Notes: generated by a model from the letters alone, not told the origin. 64,000 nucleotides of DNA from Streptomyces thermodiastaticus (GCF_014656135.1 NZ_BNBV01000025.1:23360-87359), one strand, 5' to 3'. Shown: positions 43,831 through 52,773, counted from the first letter of the stretch. Program-made: numbers and translations.

Positions 43831-44178
43831 GGTGACTCCCTTGCGTGTCTGTCGTTGCATGACCAGGACCCGCCCATCATGCGGCCCATCAGCCATCATG
43901 CGGTGCGGCCCGGCCGGTCTGTCCAATTCTTTGCCCTTCGGGCCCGGTGTGCGAGACACGGTCCCGGGCCCGCGGTCCTGCGGCGCACGCCCTTGCGCGG
44001 CGCAGATGCTCAACCCGGTGACGGCGTCGCGCCGCAAGCTGTACGGCCCGGGCGCCTGCCCGCCGCGCACCGGCGCACACGACGGTGTGACGTACGCCTC
44101 TGCGCGGGCGGCGCGTCCGCCGGTGCACGCGGGCACAGGTTCCCGGCCGACCCCCTGCCTCACGGGGCCGGGATGCCG

Positions 44179-44190
44179 TAGCGTCCTGCC
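44179..44190 (+). promoter_or_regulatory. Candidate leaderless promoter of the NUDIX gene
   Basis: TAGCGT (TANNNT -10 form) ends six bases before ATG 44191 and no Shine-Dalgarno is present. This spacing would put the transcription start at the start codon. Confidence 0.45.
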
Positions 44191-44685
44191 ATGCGACAGG
44201 AGCTGCGGGTGGCGGCGTACGCCGTGTGCGTGCAGGACGGATCGATACTGCTGGCCCGCTGGGTCGCCCCCGACGGCACCCGGTACTGGACCCTTCCCGG
44301 CGGCGGCATGGAGCACGGCGAGGACCCCCACGACACCGTGGTCCGCGAGGTCGAGGAGGAGACCGGCTACACCGCCGAACCGGTCGCCCTGCTCGGCGTC
44401 GACTCCCGCCGGCACACCCGGCAGCGCCGGCTGCGCAGCCCGGCCGACCACCACAGCCTCCGCATCGTCTACGAGGCACAGGTCACCGGAGGCGAGCTGC
44501 GCCACGAGACGGGCGGCTCCACCGACCGGGCCGCCTGGCATCCGCTGCCGGCCGTGCCCCGCCTGCAACGGGTCCCCCTGGTCGACGTCGCGCTGCGGCT
44601 GTGGCGGGAACGTCCGGCGGCGGGCCGGATGCTCACCCCGCCGGGTGCGCCGCCCGACTCCGGCGGCGTGCCGCACCGCTCCTGA
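44191..44685 (+). CDS. NUDIX hydrolase
   Basis: A 164-residue pyrophosphohydrolase acting on nucleoside diphosphates linked to another moiety. The Nudix box is complete: GGGMEHGEDPHDTVVREVEE followed by ETGY, fitting Gx5Ex7REUxEExGU. The surrounding fold is normal (VAAYAVCVQDGSILLARWV and TRYWTLPGGG). The last 25 residues are a Pro/Gly-rich tail. The substrate cannot be predicted. It is convergent with the DUF559-like gene and its start appears leaderless. Confidence 0.92.
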   Translation: MRQELRVAAYAVCVQDGSILLARWVAPDGTRYWTLPGGGMEHGEDPHDTVVREVEEETGYTAEPVALLGVDSRRHTRQRRLRSPADHHSLRIVYEAQVTGGELRHETGGSTDRAAWHPLPAVPRLQRVPLVDVALRLWRERPAAGRMLTPPGAPPDSGGVPHRS

Positions 44686-44700
44686 GGGCCGGACGGGCCC

Positions 44701-45756
44701 TCACCGCGGCAGCACCACCGGACGCGCCGCGGGCTCGCGGCCGGCGGCCGCCCTCAGGGCCGTGCGGACCACCGCCGCCTGCTGCTCCGGGGCGTCCCGC
44801 AGCGCCCGCGGCGACAGGTGGACGACCGTGACGCCCAGGCGCTCCAGGTGCTCGCGCCGGCGCGCGCGCCGCGCCCCGGCGGCGCCGGCCTCGCCCGGGC
44901 GGCCGGCCCGCGCATCCAGCTCCACCGCGACCGCCTGCTCGGGCCAGTAGGCGTCCGCACCGCCCAGTGACGGGCCGCCCGGCAGCCGCAGCTCCACGTT
45001 CCACACCGGCTCCGGCAGCCCGTGCACGCGGACCATCCGGTACAGCCGGTCCTCGGCCGACGCCCGGCCCTCGGCCAGCAGCGCCTCCACCGCGCCCATC
45101 ATGTGCGGCCGGTCCAGCAGCCGGGCCGCGGACAGCTCCCGCACCAGCGCGGCCGGCTCGCAGTGCCCGCCGCGCACCGCCTCGGTCAGCAGCCGCCGCA
45201 CCGCGGCCGCCTCCGTCAGCCGCCCGACCGCGTCGGCCACGGCACGCGGCACCGGCGCCACCGGCACGCCCATGACCGTCACCGGCTCCGGCAGGCCGGC
45301 CGTGCGCAGGATCCGGGCCCAACGCGCCGAACGCGGCGGGCGCAGCCGCCCCACCAGCACGTCGATCGTCTCCAGCGCCGGCAGCGGCGGCACGGCGGCG
45401 AAGCCGTGCAGTGCGAGCGCGGCCGGCCCGGTGATCATCGCCGTGCAGCGGGCCGGGCGGCGCGGCTCCCGGGCGGCGGTCTTGGCCGGCACCCCGGGCC
45501 CTGGATCCGGCCAGGCGCCGCGCGTGGCGTACAGCAGCGCCGCCCACAGCCGGTCGGGGCCGGCCGGCGGGCCGGGGCGCAGGAGAGGGACCCCGGGCAG
45601 CAGCCGGTGCCAGGGCCCGCCGGGGCGGCAGCGCTCGGCCGTCTCGGCGGCGGGCACACCCAGGGCGCGCAGCGGGGCGGTGGTCATCACCCGGCGGGGC
45701 GCCGCCTCGGCCGGGCGGGCCGGCCGGCGGGAGGAGAGCGGGGTGTCCTGGTTCAT
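44701..45756 (-). CDS. DUF559-like / AbiEi-type conserved protein
   Basis: A 351-residue actinobacterial protein. The N-terminal two thirds look like the transcriptional-regulator/AbiEi-like proteins (CTAMITGPAALALHGFAAV and PVTVMGVPVAPVPRAVADAV). The C-terminal third ends in a very-short-patch-repair/DUF559-like nuclease fold: GADAYWPEQAVAVELDARAG, then HLERLGVTVVHLSPRAL. The Asp/Glu residues there could form a restriction-like active site, but the PD-(D/E)xK motif is not complete to my eye. ATG 45756 or GTG 45765 could be the start. It is convergent with NUDIX and follows the pepN copy 2 terminator. The function is unknown; phage defence is a guess. Confidence 0.75.
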   Translation of the reverse strand: MNQDTPLSSRRPARPAEAAPRRVMTTAPLRALGVPAAETAERCRPGGPWHRLLPGVPLLRPGPPAGPDRLWAALLYATRGAWPDPGPGVPAKTAAREPRRPARCTAMITGPAALALHGFAAVPPLPALETIDVLVGRLRPPRSARWARILRTAGLPEPVTVMGVPVAPVPRAVADAVGRLTEAAAVRRLLTEAVRGGHCEPAALVRELSAARLLDRPHMMGAVEALLAEGRASAEDRLYRMVRVHGLPEPVWNVELRLPGGPSLGGADAYWPEQAVAVELDARAGRPGEAGAAGARRARRREHLERLGVTVVHLSPRALRDAPEQQAAVVRTALRAAAGREPAARPVVLPR

Positions 45757-45859
45757 GCCCGCCACGTTGCCCGGGCCCGCGCCGCGCCGTCACCGCTGTG
45801 ACAGGAGGGTTGCACGATCCGGACAACGCCGTCCGTCCGGACACCCGTGCGACCGCGAA

Positions 45860-45892
45860 AACCCCTGGTCCGCGCGGGACGGACCAGGGGTT
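45860..45892 (-). terminator. Rho-independent terminator after pepN copy 2
   Basis: AACCCCTGGTCCG pairs perfectly over 13 bp with CGGACCAGGGGTT around a 7-base loop. On the minus strand the stem ends in GGGGTTTTCG. It lies about 90 bases past the pepN stop. Confidence 0.85.
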
Positions 45893-45979
45893 ACGGCCTG
45901 CGTGTCACGGTTGCGCGACACCGGGTCCGCGGCCGGACGACCGGATCGGGTGCGGGCACCGGCGGTCACCCCGGACGGC

Positions 45980-48553
45980 TCACGTGCGTGCGTCGCACTC
46001 CTGGCCGCGCAGCGCCCGCGCCAGGTCGTCGCGGGCCTCCAGGACCAGCCGGCGCAGCGCCGGCGGGGCGCTCTCGTGCGCGCCGAGCCAGGCGTCGGTC
46101 GCCGCGAGCGTCCCGGGCGAGGCCTGCAGCGCCGGGAACAGGCCCTGGACGATGTCCATGGCGATCTGGATGGACCGCTCGGACCACACCCGTTCGATCA
46201 CCGCGAAGTACTTCTCGGCGTACGGCGCCAGCAGCTCGCGCTGCGAGGGCCGGGCGAAGCCCGCGATCGTGGCCTCCACCAGTGCGTTGGACAGCGCGTC
46301 GGACTCCACCACGTCGTGCCAGGCCTGCGCCTTGACCTCGGCGGAGGGCCGCGCGGCCAGGCAGCGCACCTGGTGGCGCTTGCCGGAGGCGGTGTCGTCC
46401 CGGGCCAGCTCCTGGGCGAGCACCGTCTCGTCCGCCACGCCGTGCGCGGCCAGCGGCTCCAGGAACGCCCAGCGCAGCTCCTGGTCGACGTCCAGCCCGT
46501 CGATCTGCTCCGTGCCGTCCAGCAGGCCCTTCAGCAGCTCGAGGTCGGCCGGCGCCGAGGCCACGGAGGCGAAGAAGCGTGCCCAGGCCAGCTGGTGCTC
46601 GCTGCCCGGCTCGGCGTTCCTCAGCTCGGCCAGCGCACCCTCGGCCAGCGCCTGCCCGGCCGTCTCCCGCCGCTCGGGCGCCACATAGTGCACCAGCGCG
46701 GACTCGGCCCACGCGTGCAGCATCTGCAGTACGCCGATCTCGGTCTCCCGGCCCGCGAAGCGCAGCACCAGGTCGAGGAAGTCCCGCGCCGGCAGCAGCG
46801 CGTCCCGCGTCAGGTTCCACAGCGCCGACCAGCACAGGGCACGGGCCAGCGGGTCGGTCAGGGCACCCAGGTCCGTGCGGAGCGTGGCCAGCGAGGTGGC
46901 GTCGAAACGGATCTTGCAGTAGGTCAGGTCGTCGTCGTTGACCAGGACCAGGTCCGGTGCGTCCTGCCCGGCCAGCTCCGCCACCACGGTCCGGGCGCCG
47001 GCAACGTCCACCTCGGTGCGCGCGTACCGCTCCAGCGCCCCGGCTGCGGAGCGCCGGTACAGGCCCACCGCCACCCGGTGCGGACGCAGCTCGGGGTGCG
47101 ACTCGGCCGCCTCCTGCAGCACGGCCAGCTCCTGGATCCGCCCGTCGGCGTCCAGCACCACCTGCGGGGTCAGCGCGTTGAGGCCGGCCGTCTGCAGCCA
47201 GGACCGCGCCCACGCGGCCATGTCCCGGCCGCTGGTCTCCTCCAGGACCGCCAGCAGGTCGCCCAGGCGGGTGTTGCCGTAGGCGTGCCGCTTGAAGTAG
47301 CGGCGGGCGCCCTCCAGGAAGGCGTCCTGGCCGACGTAGGCCACCAGCTGCTTGAGCACGCTGGCGCCCTTGGCGTAGGTGATGCCGTCGAAGTTGAGCT
47401 TGGCGTCCTGCAGATCGCGGATGTCCGCGGTGATCGGGTGGGTGGAGGGCCACTGGTCGGCCCGGTACGCCCAGGCCTTGCGCCGGTTGGCGAAGGTGAT
47501 CCAGCCGTCGGTGAAGCGGGTGGCGCCGACCAGCGCGAACGCGCCCATGAAGTCCGCGAAGGACTCCTTGAGCCACAGGTCGTCCCACCACTCCATGGTG
47601 ACCAGGTCGCCGAACCACATGTGCGCCATCTCGTGCAGGACGACGTTGGCCCGCGCCTCGTAGGAGGCCTGCGTCACCTTGCCGCGGAAGATGTACTCCT
47701 CCCGGAAGGTCACCAGGCCCGGGTTCTCCATCGCGCCGAGGTTGTACTCGGGCACGAACGCCTGGTCGTACTTGCCGAACGGGTACGGGTAGTCGAAGTG
47801 GTCATGGAAGAAGTCCAGGCCCTGCTTGGTGACCAGGAAGACGTCGTCGGCGTCGAAGTGCTTGGCCAGGCTCTTGCGGCACATCGCGCCGAGCGGGATC
47901 CGCAGCCGTGAGCCGTCCGCCAGCTGCCGCTCGTAGGTGTCGGTCACGTAGTGGTACGGGCCGGCGACCACGCACGTGATGTACGTCGAGATGGGCTTGG
48001 TCTCCGCGAACCGCCATACCCCGTCGTGCCGTTCGCCGGCGCCGTTGCTCCACACCGTCCAGCCCTCCGGCGCCGTCACCTCGAAGCGGAAGGGCGCCTT
48101 CAGGTCGGGCTGCTCGAAGGTCGCGAAGACCCGGCGGGCGTCGGCCGGCTCGTACTGGGTGTACAGGTAGACCTCGCCGTCCTCCGGGTCGACGAAGCGG
48201 TGCAGGCCCTCGCCGGTGCGCGAGTAGGCGCACTGGGCGTCCACGATCAGCTCGTTGTCGGCGGCCAGGTCCTCCAGCAGGATCCGGGAGCCGTCGAAGA
48301 CCTCGCTGGGGTCGAGGTCCTTGCCGTTCAGGGAGACGGCCGTGACGCTCGGCGCGATCAGGTCCGCGAAGCTGGAGGCACCCGGCTCGTTGCAGCGGAA
48401 GCGGATCGTGGTGACGGAGCGGAAGGTGCGCGGCTCCTCGCCTTGCGGCTCGCCGACGGCCGACCGCACGTCGAGGGACACCTCGTACCCGTCGACGGAC
48501 AGCAGCGCGGCCCGCTCCCGGGCCTCCTCGCGGGACAGATTCTCACCGGGCAC
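45980..48553 (-). CDS. pepN: Aminopeptidase N (M1 zinc metallopeptidase), copy 2
   Basis: An 857-residue M1 aminopeptidase with GAMENPG near residue 271, HEMAHMWFGDLV near 304 and the third zinc ligand in KESFADFMGAFAL. The N-terminus MPGENLSREEARERAALLSV and the block FDGITYAKGASVLKQLVAYV almost repeat copy 1, and the genes share orientation. The pair therefore looks like a tandem duplication split by asd, the NUDIX gene and the DUF559-like gene. Copy 2 replaces the NESFATY stretch after the zinc site and carries a different substrate-side N-terminus (GEPQGEEPRTF insert). Different peptide preferences are plausible. It has its own strong terminator. Confidence 0.95.
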   Translation of the reverse strand: MPGENLSREEARERAALLSVDGYEVSLDVRSAVGEPQGEEPRTFRSVTTIRFRCNEPGASSFADLIAPSVTAVSLNGKDLDPSEVFDGSRILLEDLAADNELIVDAQCAYSRTGEGLHRFVDPEDGEVYLYTQYEPADARRVFATFEQPDLKAPFRFEVTAPEGWTVWSNGAGERHDGVWRFAETKPISTYITCVVAGPYHYVTDTYERQLADGSRLRIPLGAMCRKSLAKHFDADDVFLVTKQGLDFFHDHFDYPYPFGKYDQAFVPEYNLGAMENPGLVTFREEYIFRGKVTQASYEARANVVLHEMAHMWFGDLVTMEWWDDLWLKESFADFMGAFALVGATRFTDGWITFANRRKAWAYRADQWPSTHPITADIRDLQDAKLNFDGITYAKGASVLKQLVAYVGQDAFLEGARRYFKRHAYGNTRLGDLLAVLEETSGRDMAAWARSWLQTAGLNALTPQVVLDADGRIQELAVLQEAAESHPELRPHRVAVGLYRRSAAGALERYARTEVDVAGARTVVAELAGQDAPDLVLVNDDDLTYCKIRFDATSLATLRTDLGALTDPLARALCWSALWNLTRDALLPARDFLDLVLRFAGRETEIGVLQMLHAWAESALVHYVAPERRETAGQALAEGALAELRNAEPGSEHQLAWARFFASVASAPADLELLKGLLDGTEQIDGLDVDQELRWAFLEPLAAHGVADETVLAQELARDDTASGKRHQVRCLAARPSAEVKAQAWHDVVESDALSNALVEATIAGFARPSQRELLAPYAEKYFAVIERVWSERSIQIAMDIVQGLFPALQASPGTLAATDAWLGAHESAPPALRRLVLEARDDLARALRGQECDART

Positions 48554-48691
48554 AGGCGCAACTCCCTCGTCGAGTGATCAGGATGCGGACGGCATCGATC
48601 CTGCCATGTGCTCCTGAGGGGACGGCAGCAGGGAATGACCACGTCCGTCCTCGGTGTTGCGGTCATCAAAGACCGCATTCCGAGGAGAGCC

Positions 48692-49360
48692 ATGTCCGAG
48701 ACCGCCTCCGCCACGACCGCCTCCGGCAAGACCCCCGTCGACTTCTGGTTCGACCCGCTGTGCCCCTGGGCATGGATGACCTCCCGGTGGGTGCTGGAGG
48801 TGGAGAAGCTGCGGGACATCGAGGTGCGCTGGCACATCATGAGCCTGGCGGTGCTCAACGAGGACAAGCTGGACCAGCTGCCCGAGGAGTACCGGGAGAT
48901 GATGACCACCAAGGCCTGGGGCCCGGTCCGGGTGGTGACCGCGGCCTGGCAGAAGCACGGCCAGGACGTCCTCGGCCCGCTCTACACCGCGCTCGGCACC
49001 CGCTTCCACAACCGGGGCGAGGGCCCGACGCGCGAGGCCATGATCGCCGCCCTGGAGGAGGTCGGCCTGCCCACCGAGCTGGTGGAGTACGCCGACCAGG
49101 ACGGCTTCGAGTTCGAGGCCGAGCTGCGCGCCTCCCACAAGGAGGGCATCGACAAGGTCGGCCAGGAGGTGGGCACCCCGGTGATCGCGCTGCCCGGCCC
49201 CGACGGCGAGCAGATCGCCTTCTTCGGCCCGGTCGTCACCCCCGCCCCGAAGGGCGAACAGGCCGCCAAGCTGTGGGACGGCACCATCGCGGTCGCCTCG
49301 ATCCCCGGCTTCTACGAGATCAAGCGGACCCGCACCCAGGGCCCCGTCTTCGAGGATTGA
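48692..49360 (+). CDS. DsbA-family protein (mycothiol-dependent nitroreductase-like)
   Basis: A 222-residue thioredoxin-fold protein close to mycobacterial Rv2466c, a mycothiol-dependent reductase. The fold starts VDFWFDPLCPWAWMTSRWVL. The active site reads C24-P-W-A-W, so the second Cys of the CxxC pair is replaced and only one catalytic thiol remains. Further family blocks are WHIMSLAVLNEDKLDQLPEE, GTRFHNRGEGP, VGQEVGTPVIALPG and AFFGPVVTPAPKGEQAAKLW. ATG 48692 is preferred for its GAGGAGAG upstream; the 28 codons before it are not family-like. It lies between pepN and sodF, so a thiol/oxidative-stress role is reasonable. Confidence 0.9.
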   Translation: MSETASATTASGKTPVDFWFDPLCPWAWMTSRWVLEVEKLRDIEVRWHIMSLAVLNEDKLDQLPEEYREMMTTKAWGPVRVVTAAWQKHGQDVLGPLYTALGTRFHNRGEGPTREAMIAALEEVGLPTELVEYADQDGFEFEAELRASHKEGIDKVGQEVGTPVIALPGPDGEQIAFFGPVVTPAPKGEQAAKLWDGTIAVASIPGFYEIKRTRTQGPVFED

Positions 49361-49468
49361 CCCCCGCACCGGCGGGGAGCACGGTGGCGGCCGCGCGTCT
49401 TGCCACGGGCCGCCGTGCCCGCGGGAGAGGTCCCGCGCGGTGGGCCGTGCCCGCCCCGGCCGACGAGG

Positions 49469-49503
49469 AGAGCCCCCGTGGGACGCATCCCCACGGGGGC
49501 TCT
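49469..49503. terminator. Bidirectional terminator between the DsbA-like gene and sodF
   Basis: AGAGCCCCCGTGGG and its perfect 14-bp complement flank a short loop. It can end both convergent transcripts and forms the 3' hairpin of the sodF message. Confidence 0.85.
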
Positions 49504-49566
49504 TCCGCCCGCCGCCGCGAAGAGGTGAGAAGACGATCACGAGGCAGGGCGGTCCCGGGCGCGCCC
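49469..49566 (-). ncRNA. Candidate s-SodF: sRNA from the sodF 3' UTR
   Basis: In S. coelicolor the sodF mRNA 3' UTR is processed to a stable RNA of about 90 nt (s-SodF) that base-pairs with the sodN leader and silences the nickel enzyme. Here the stretch from the sodF stop to the terminator hairpin is 98 nt. It contains a single-stranded C/U-rich part, GTCTTCTCACCTC, whose CACCTC could pair with a Shine-Dalgarno. Its 3' end is the strong terminator. sodN is not in the window, so the target match could not be tested. Confidence 0.5.
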
Positions 49567-50214
49567 TCAGGGCGCGAGCAGCAGCACGTCCGTGCGGGAC
49601 TTCGCGGCGGCGTACCGCCGGGCCACGTCCTGCCAGTTCACCACCTGCCACATGGCCTCGACGAAGTCGGCCTTCTGGTTGCGGTACTGCAGGTAGAAGG
49701 CGTGCTCCCAGGCGTCGAAGACCAGGATCGGGGTGGATGCCTGGCCGACGTTGCCCTGGTGGTCGTAGACCTGCTCGACGATCAGCCGGCCGCTCAGCGG
49801 CTCGTACGCCAGCACGCCCCAGCCCGAGCCCTGTGTGGTGGCCGCCGCCTTGGACAGCTGCGCCTTGAAACGGGCGAAGGACCCGAAGGACTCCTTGATC
49901 GCCTCCGCCAGCTCGCCCACGCCGTCGGCCTCCAGCGGCTCACCGCCGCCCTCCTTCGGGCCGGTCATGTTGTGCCAGTAGATGCTGTGCAGGATGTGAC
50001 CGGAGAGGTGGAAGGCCAGGTTCTTCTCCAGGCCGTTGACCGAGCCCCACTGCTCCTTCTCCCGCGCCTCGGCCAGCTGTTCCAGCGTGTCGTTGGCGCC
50101 CTTCACGTACGCCGCGTGGTGCTTGTCGTGGTGCAGCTCGATGATCTCGGGGCTGATCACCGGGGCGAGCGCCGCGTAGTCGTAGGGCAGGTCCGGCAGC
50201 GTGTAGACGGGCAT
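49567..50214 (-). CDS. sodF: Superoxide dismutase, Fe (Fe-Zn) type SodF
   Basis: A 215-residue Fe/Mn-family SOD that dismutes superoxide. The metal ligands are visible: His in ELHHDKHHAAYV, His in GHILHSIYWHNM, and Asp and His in VFDAWEHAFYLQY. The N-terminus MPVYTLPDLPYDYAALAPVI is typical of Streptomyces SodF. A perfect Nur box lies upstream, so the gene should be repressed when nickel is sufficient and the nickel enzyme SodN is made. The 3' UTR may give an sRNA against sodN. Neighbours on either side are convergent or separately terminated, so it is monocistronic. Confidence 0.95.
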   Translation of the reverse strand: MPVYTLPDLPYDYAALAPVISPEIIELHHDKHHAAYVKGANDTLEQLAEAREKEQWGSVNGLEKNLAFHLSGHILHSIYWHNMTGPKEGGGEPLEADGVGELAEAIKESFGSFARFKAQLSKAAATTQGSGWGVLAYEPLSGRLIVEQVYDHQGNVGQASTPILVFDAWEHAFYLQYRNQKADFVEAMWQVVNWQDVARRYAAAKSRTDVLLLAP

Positions 50215-50232
50215 GGAGTCCCCTCGGTCTTA

Positions 50233-50249
50233 TTGCAATGAGGTTGCAA
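50233..50249. promoter_or_regulatory. Nur (nickel-responsive Fur family) operator upstream of sodF
   Basis: TTGCAA-TGAGG-TTGCAA matches the published Nur box (tTGCaa-N5-ttGCAA) exactly, 19 bases before the sodF start codon. Nickel-loaded Nur bound here would block sodF transcription. This is the clearest operator in the window. Confidence 0.85.
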
Positions 50250-50288
50250 CTACAAGTTATCAGCATCCTGCCGGGGGAGGGCAAGACG

Positions 50289-50334
50289 AAGGCCCCCACG
50301 GTCCTTGGATTCAAGGAGTCGTCGTGGGGGCCTT
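50289..50334 (-). terminator. Terminator after amino-acid permease 1
   Basis: AAGGCCCCCACG pairs perfectly with CGTGGGGGCCTT over 12 bp. The loop region itself contains an inner CCTTG/CAAGG stem. It lies about 20 bases past the permease stop. Confidence 0.8.
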
Positions 50335-50354
50335 GCGGTGCGGGAGCGGGCAGG

Positions 50355-51749
50355 TCAGGTGCGGGTGCGGGCCCGGCTCCGCTGCCAGACGTAGCCGGCC
50401 GCCGCCAGGACCAGCGTCATCGCGCCCGTCGAGTACAGCTGCACCCGGGTGTCGGGCTCCTGGGCCATCAGCAGGAAGATCGCCACCATGCCGGCCATGG
50501 CCAGACAGGTCAGCCACGGGAACAGCCACATCCGCACGACCAGCTTCTGCGGCTCCTCACGCTCCAGCCGGGTGCGCAGCATGAGCTGCGAGAGGGCGAT
50601 GAAGATCCACACGACCAGCACCACCGCGCCGATCATGTTCAGCAGCCACGGGAAGACGTCGTCGGGCCGCCAGTAGCTCAGCAGCACACAGATGAAACCG
50701 AAGGCCGAGGAGGTCAGCACCGCGGCGCGCGGCACCCCGCCGGTGACTCGCGCCAGCGCCTTGGGGCCCTGGCCGCGCCGCACCAGCGAGTAGGCGATGC
50801 GCGAGGAGCCGTAGATGTTGGCGTTCATCGCGCTCAGCAGCGCCACCAGCACCACCACGTTCATCAGCTGCCCGGCGGCGGGGATGCCGAGGTGGTCCAG
50901 CGTGGCCACGTACGGGCCCTTGTCGACGACCTCCGGGTCGTCCCACGGCACCAGGGTGACCACGACGGCCATGGAGCCGATGTAGAACAGGGCGATGCGC
51001 CACATCGCGGTGCGCACCGCGCCCGCCACGCCGCGCACCGGGTCCTCCGACTCGGCCGCCGCGATCGTCACCGTCTCCAGGCCGCCGTAGGCGAACACGG
51101 AGGCGAGCAGACCCACGATCAGGCCGTGCCCGCCGTGCGGCAGGAAGTCGCTCAGATGCGAGGCGCCCGGCGAGTCGGTGCCCGGCAGCACGCCCGCGAT
51201 CGCCAGCACGCCCAGCACCAGGAACAGGACGATCGCGGCCACCTTCAGGGTGGCGAACCAGAACTCGAACTCGCCGAAGTTCTTCACAGCGGCGAGGTTC
51301 GTGCCGCAGAAGAGCACCATGAACAGCGCCACCCACACCCACTGCGGGGTGCCCGGCAGCCAGCCGGTGACGATGGTCGCGGCGCCGATGCCCTCCAGGC
51401 CCACCGCCGTGCACAGCAGCACCCAGAAGGCCCAGCCCACCGTGAACCCGGCCCACGGGCCGAGCGCCCGCTCGGCGTGCGTGGAGAACGAGCCGGAGGA
51501 CGGGTAGGCGGCGGACAGCTCGCCCAGCATCCGCATCACCAGCATCACGAGGATGCCGGACAGGGAGTAGGCGACGATGATCGACGGCCCGGCGGCGGCG
51601 ATGCCGGCGCCGGAACCGACGAACAGACCGGCCCCGATGACGCCCCCGAGGGCGATCATCGACAGGTGGCGCTGCTTGAGACCGTGCGACAGGGAGGCGT
51701 CGTCCGCCCGCTGCGCGGGCGTCTCGACGGCGGTGGTACTGCGTGGCAT
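50355..51749 (-). CDS. Amino-acid permease, APC superfamily (copy 1)
   Basis: A 464-residue proton-coupled amino-acid transporter with about twelve membrane helices. The signature start of the AAT/GABA-permease group is RHLSMIALGGVIGAGLFVG, followed by MLGELSAAYPSSGSFSTHAE and FAYGGLETVTIAAAESEDP. The C-terminal helices end in WQRSRARTRT. ATG 51749 (MPRSTTAVETP) is chosen because the longer frame upstream is low-complexity. It lies behind a strong terminator and beside the taurine/sulfonate set. It is related to the second permease at 58124-59599. The substrate is not fixed by the sequence. Confidence 0.9.
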   Translation of the reverse strand: MPRSTTAVETPAQRADDASLSHGLKQRHLSMIALGGVIGAGLFVGSGAGIAAAGPSIIVAYSLSGILVMLVMRMLGELSAAYPSSGSFSTHAERALGPWAGFTVGWAFWVLLCTAVGLEGIGAATIVTGWLPGTPQWVWVALFMVLFCGTNLAAVKNFGEFEFWFATLKVAAIVLFLVLGVLAIAGVLPGTDSPGASHLSDFLPHGGHGLIVGLLASVFAYGGLETVTIAAAESEDPVRGVAGAVRTAMWRIALFYIGSMAVVVTLVPWDDPEVVDKGPYVATLDHLGIPAAGQLMNVVVLVALLSAMNANIYGSSRIAYSLVRRGQGPKALARVTGGVPRAAVLTSSAFGFICVLLSYWRPDDVFPWLLNMIGAVVLVVWIFIALSQLMLRTRLEREEPQKLVVRMWLFPWLTCLAMAGMVAIFLLMAQEPDTRVQLYSTGAMTLVLAAAGYVWQRSRARTRT

Positions 51750-51867
51750 GGGGCGGCGTGTCCAGGACGGGAACAGGGGCAAAGGTCCCAGTGTGGACAG
51801 CCGGCCCGGCCGGATGAGACGGCTGCCCACGATCCGGACATCAGCCGCACACAGGGTGAACAGCAGC

Positions 51868-52773
51868 TTACGCGCCGACGGGAACCGGGGCGACAGCCGT
51901 GTAGTGGGAGGCATCGCCCTCGATCGCCCAGCTCTGCTTGCCGTCCGCACCCACCGGCACCTCGCCGGCGACGGTCACCCGGTGCAGTCGGCGGGGCAGG
52001 TCGTCGTAGTTGTCGATGGCGTAGTGCTGGGTGATCCGGTTGTCGAACAGCACCAGCTCGTTCTCCGACCAGCGGTGGCGCAGCACGTTCTCCGGCCGGG
52101 TCACATACGCCTGGAGCAGCTCCAGGATCTTGCGGGACTCGCCGGCCGACAGCCCGACGATCCGCTGCGCGAACCCGCCGATGAACAGCCCGCGCTCCCC
52201 GGTGAGGGGGTGGACGCGGACCACCGGATGGGCGGTGCGGTAGCGGATGGAGGTGAACTGGGCCCGGCGGGCGGCCTCCGCCTCGTCGATCGCCTCGTCC
52301 GGCACGGCGTAGTCGTAGTCGTTGGTGTGCTCCGCCCACAAGGTGTCCGCGAGGCGGCGCAGCGGCTCGGGCAGGTCCCGGTAGGCGGCCGCCGCGTTCG
52401 CGATCAGGGTCTCGCCGCCGTACGGCGGGATCGTGATGCTGCGCAGGCTGGTGACCTGCGGCGGGTTCACCACGAAGGTGACGTCGGTGTGCCAGTGGTT
52501 GGAGCGGCCCCGCTCGCTGTCCACGGGCAGCACGTTCGGGGCGCCCTCGACCGCCGGGACGGTCGGGTGGGCGGTGGTCAGCTCCCCGAACCGGCTCAGG
52601 AACGCCTCCTGGCCGGCGTCGTCCAGGCCGGTGGCGTCGAACACCAGCGCCTTGTGGACGTTCAGGGCCTCGCGGATCTCGGCGACCTGCTCATCGCTGA
52701 GGGGACGGGTGAGGTCGACGCCGGACACCCGGGCGCCGATGCGGGCGGTGACCTTGGTGATCTTCAGGGACAT
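51868..52773 (-). CDS. TauD/TfdA-family Fe(II)/2-oxoglutarate dioxygenase
   Basis: A 301-residue dioxygenase of the taurine-dioxygenase family, which oxidises sulfonates or related acids to release sulfite. The facial triad starts with HxD in NHWHTDVTFVVNPP and ends with the His in QHYAIDNYDDLPRRLHRVTV, where the Arg binds 2-oxoglutarate. The N-terminus LKITKVTARIGARVSGVDLT is typical. It lies 199 bases downstream of ssuB in the same direction. It probably belongs to the sulfonate-scavenging operon. The exact substrate (taurine, alkanesulfonate or sulfate ester) is not determined. Confidence 0.92.
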   Translation of the reverse strand: MSLKITKVTARIGARVSGVDLTRPLSDEQVAEIREALNVHKALVFDATGLDDAGQEAFLSRFGELTTAHPTVPAVEGAPNVLPVDSERGRSNHWHTDVTFVVNPPQVTSLRSITIPPYGGETLIANAAAAYRDLPEPLRRLADTLWAEHTNDYDYAVPDEAIDEAEAARRAQFTSIRYRTAHPVVRVHPLTGERGLFIGGFAQRIVGLSAGESRKILELLQAYVTRPENVLRHRWSENELVLFDNRITQHYAIDNYDDLPRRLHRVTVAGEVPVGADGKQSWAIEGDASHYTAVAPVPVGA

